Shown: positions 62,480-64,000 of the stretch, one piece after another
Position numbering within the stretch: the stretch's first letter is position 1
Layout: each line of letters begins with the position of its first letter
DNA from: Flavilitoribacter nigricans DSM 23189 = NBRC 102662
Lineage (GTDB): Bacteria > Bacteroidota > Bacteroidia > Chitinophagales > Saprospiraceae
NCBI RefSeq assembly: GCF_002646595.1
Contig: NZ_PDUD01000022.1
Coordinates: forward strand, 1 to 64,000
Length of the DNA: 64,000 nucleotides
Reading direction: 5' to 3'
The notes under the pieces: model-generated
The model's input: only the letters and a program-made list of their open reading frames with translations
What the model was told of the DNA's origin: nothing
Database searches by the model: none
Made by a program: the position numbers and the translations under genes

Positions 62480-63136
62480 ATGAAAACCCTTGTCCATCAA
62501 CCCCATTACCCAAACAACCACGAAAACACCGCTATGTCCAAGATTAGCCCTTACCTGGCGATCCAGCGCGGTTCCGCAACTTCCAGTCCCCGACGGGAAG
62601 CCAAACGTATCTTATTGCCCTCCCGGAAAACGGACGAAGGCAACCAAAGCATACTGACGGAGGCGGCAGCCGAAGCAATGGCCAATGGCCACATTCCCAA
62701 CCTGGAGAAGATCTGCCGGGAACTGAACGCCACCTTCCACGACGGAAGCCGGGAACATTCCGCTTTACAGTTTATCCCCATTCTCAAGCAATTATCCGCC
62801 TTCGATGCGGCCGAAACGGAACGCTTCCTCAGCAATCCCCAAACCAGCTATGTACTGGTACAGAACGATCAGCTAAAGGTGGTGCTGATCCACTGGCCTC
62901 CGGGCAAATTCAGCAGTATTCACGGACACGCCCAGGGAGGCTGTGTATTCAAAGTGCTGAAGGGAAGCGTGCAGGAGAAACGCTATACCCCCGACGAGCG
63001 ACAGCACGAGTTGGCTACCAGTCGGTTCGAAGAGCAGGCCATGGCCTATATCGACGACGAAATGGCTTACCACGCGGTGGGCAATCCCTACGACGAGCCG
63101 GCGATCAGCCTACACGTGTATACGCCGGGGCGTTAG
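62480..63136 (+). CDS. Cysteine dioxygenase-like cupin protein
   Basis: 218 residues from the ATG at 62480; the frame is open further up but overlaps the AraC gene out of frame. Iron-site pattern of the cysteine dioxygenase type I family: His-x-His in FSSIHGHAQGGCVFKVLKGSVQE, and the third His in AYHAVGNPYDEPAISLHVYTPG. It oxidises cysteine to cysteine sulfinate with oxygen. A leader of about 25 residues before the family start may be real or indicate a later ATG at 62534. Neighbours: AraC upstream, DsrE-like downstream. Confidence 0.85.
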   Translation: MKTLVHQPHYPNNHENTAMSKISPYLAIQRGSATSSPRREAKRILLPSRKTDEGNQSILTEAAAEAMANGHIPNLEKICRELNATFHDGSREHSALQFIPILKQLSAFDAAETERFLSNPQTSYVLVQNDQLKVVLIHWPPGKFSSIHGHAQGGCVFKVLKGSVQEKRYTPDERQHELATSRFEEQAMAYIDDEMAYHAVGNPYDEPAISLHVYTPGR

Positions 63137-63181
63137 GCCAACCAATCTCAAAATTCAATAAATCTAAAACCCTTAAATCAA

Positions 63182-63556
63182 ATGGTTATGGAAACGAATC
63201 AAAAATTAGTAGTGATCATCAGCAACGGTCTGGACAACGAACGCTCCTCTGTAGCCTGGAGTATTGCCAACGGTGGTATCAATTCCGGACTGGACGTATC
63301 GATATTCCTGGTAAGCTCCGGTGTAGACTGGGTGCGCAAAGGTGCGGCCGATGCCGCCCGCCCCAACCCGGAAGATCCGCCCATAGGTGAGATGATCCAG
63401 AAAGTACTTGATAATGGTTGCGCCATCGGAGTATGCCCGCCCTGCGCAAAGGTGCGCGGTTATTCCCAGGAGGATTTCATTGACGGAGTGACCATTGTCG
63501 GTTCGAGCGCCATTCACGAGCCCATTAAGGCCGGCGCAGTAGCATTGACGTTTTAG
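63182..63556 (+). CDS. DsrE family protein
   Basis: 124 residues (start could also be 63188). DsrE/TusD-like alpha/beta fold: VVIISNGLDNERSSVAWSIANGG, a long central helix, then CAIGVCPPCAKVRGY with a CxxC whose Cys may carry a persulfide, and IVGSSAIHEPI. It follows cysteine dioxygenase by 45 bases and probably belongs to the same unit, which points to sulfur or thiol metabolism. Confidence 0.88.
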   Translation: MVMETNQKLVVIISNGLDNERSSVAWSIANGGINSGLDVSIFLVSSGVDWVRKGAADAARPNPEDPPIGEMIQKVLDNGCAIGVCPPCAKVRGYSQEDFIDGVTIVGSSAIHEPIKAGAVALTF

Positions 63557-63933
63557 GTGATCTGGTGACGGAGTATCCCGAAGATGTAGAAACAAGGGTT
63601 TTCGAAAGCAGGGGAGATGGAGGGCACACGCGTGGCTTCTTTCTCCCACCTGCTTCGCTCTTGAGCCCTGCATGGTGAGCAATTTTACCCGGTTCGGCCG
63701 GATCTGAGCACTCCGCGCATCTTCCACTCCGTCCTTTATCCGACACCCAAACCCATAGCCCGCGACTGACAGCGCGCGGCACCCATTTTATCCAAAAGGT
63801 TTTTCATTTCAGGACTAAAGCAGAAAGGTTGGGCAGTGTCGATCGGGATCCTGGGGATCTCCGGTTTTCGACAACTGTCCAACCTTCTTTATTGGGTCCT
63901 TCCGCTGCGGAAGGAATTGATCTTATCTAACTA
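63557..63933. other. Intergenic region with two hairpins
   Basis: No gene seen. At 63825-63886 AAGGTTGGGCAGTGTCGA pairs with TCGAC...ACTGTCCAACCTT (one mismatch in 13 plus an inner stem), followed on the plus strand by CTTTATT: a likely terminator for the DsrE gene. At 63897-63915 TCCTTCCGC and GCGGAAGGA form a tight stem just past the end of the minus-strand gene that enters from the right edge. Confidence 0.55.
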
Positions 63934-64000
63934 CTAAACCAAAGCGGCATTTCTTGAACGCTTGCGCTCGTGCTCTTTCAGCAGCATTTTGCGGAGGCGG
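63934..64000 (-). CDS. C-terminal end of a protein, cut by the window edge
   Basis: The minus strand reads in frame from the edge to a TAG at 63934-63936. The 22 residues are very basic (RKMLLKEHERKRSRNA) and end in Leu-Val. A basic tail of this type is frequent in ribosomal or nucleic-acid-binding proteins, but nothing more can be said from this fragment. Confidence 0.4.
   Translation of the reverse strand, partial: RLRKMLLKEHERKRSRNAALV

Overview
The window looks like a chromosome segment of a Bacteroidota bacterium, probably in or near the Saprospiria (inferred from family content, not from a marker gene). The signs are a one-protein hybrid two-component regulator with an AraC output domain, a DUF5916 outer-membrane barrel protein, many short lipoproteins, MacB/FtsX-type permeases (one behind a PadR regulator and carrying a permease prefix domain), a diadenylate cyclase, almost no Shine-Dalgarno sites, and a TAnnTTTG-type -7 box. 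There is no rRNA, phage, transposase or CRISPR array.

Layout. Positions 1-687 hold a tandem array of a 221-nt RNA on the minus strand. Its ends fold as a tRNA (acceptor, D, anticodon-like and T stems, templated CCA), but its variable region is expanded by about 150 nt. Positions 1204-11091 carry envelope proteins, a cytochrome c lipoprotein and the hybrid regulator. Positions 11407-17887 carry PadR plus two large ABC permeases around an unrecognised, possibly macrodomain-like protein. Positions 17991-25907 hold hydrolases, CdaA, a prolyl oligopeptidase and MiaE. Next come two large nested palindromes (25960-26375) and a DUF4197 gene.

Positions 27404-43646 form a 16-kb same-strand export cluster: ABC ATPase, ABC-2 permease fused to a degenerate M1-peptidase-like domain, TolC-type channel, membrane-fusion protein, RND pump, a four-helix-bundle (S23/IVP) gene flanked by hexamer repeats, a second RND pump fused in one polypeptide to a membrane linker and an ABC ATPase, and a small ABC-2-like permease coupled to it by TAATG. 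The RND-ABC fusion inside a complete tripartite pump operon is the most unusual protein-level feature.

Positions 43774-54389 are rich in secreted or lipidated hydrolases (P1/DmpA peptidase, DinB-like, M20 peptidase, tannase/feruloyl esterase, penicillin-acylase Ntn hydrolase) plus small proteins. Positions 54503-60054 are housekeeping: pyrF, a NifU-type scaffold, Mrp/ApbC, a RibF-glycosyltransferase fusion and an RluA-type pseudouridine synthase. Positions 60196-63556 are regulatory and sulfur-related: a response regulator, a possible small RNA or attenuated leader, an ECF sigma factor, AraC, cysteine dioxygenase and a DsrE-like protein. A minus-strand gene enters from the right edge. Dispersed palindromic repeats occur between genes: a 130-150 bp MITE-like element in three copies, GACTTTCTAAG hairpins, and GTGTTG or ACCGTCA micro-repeats.
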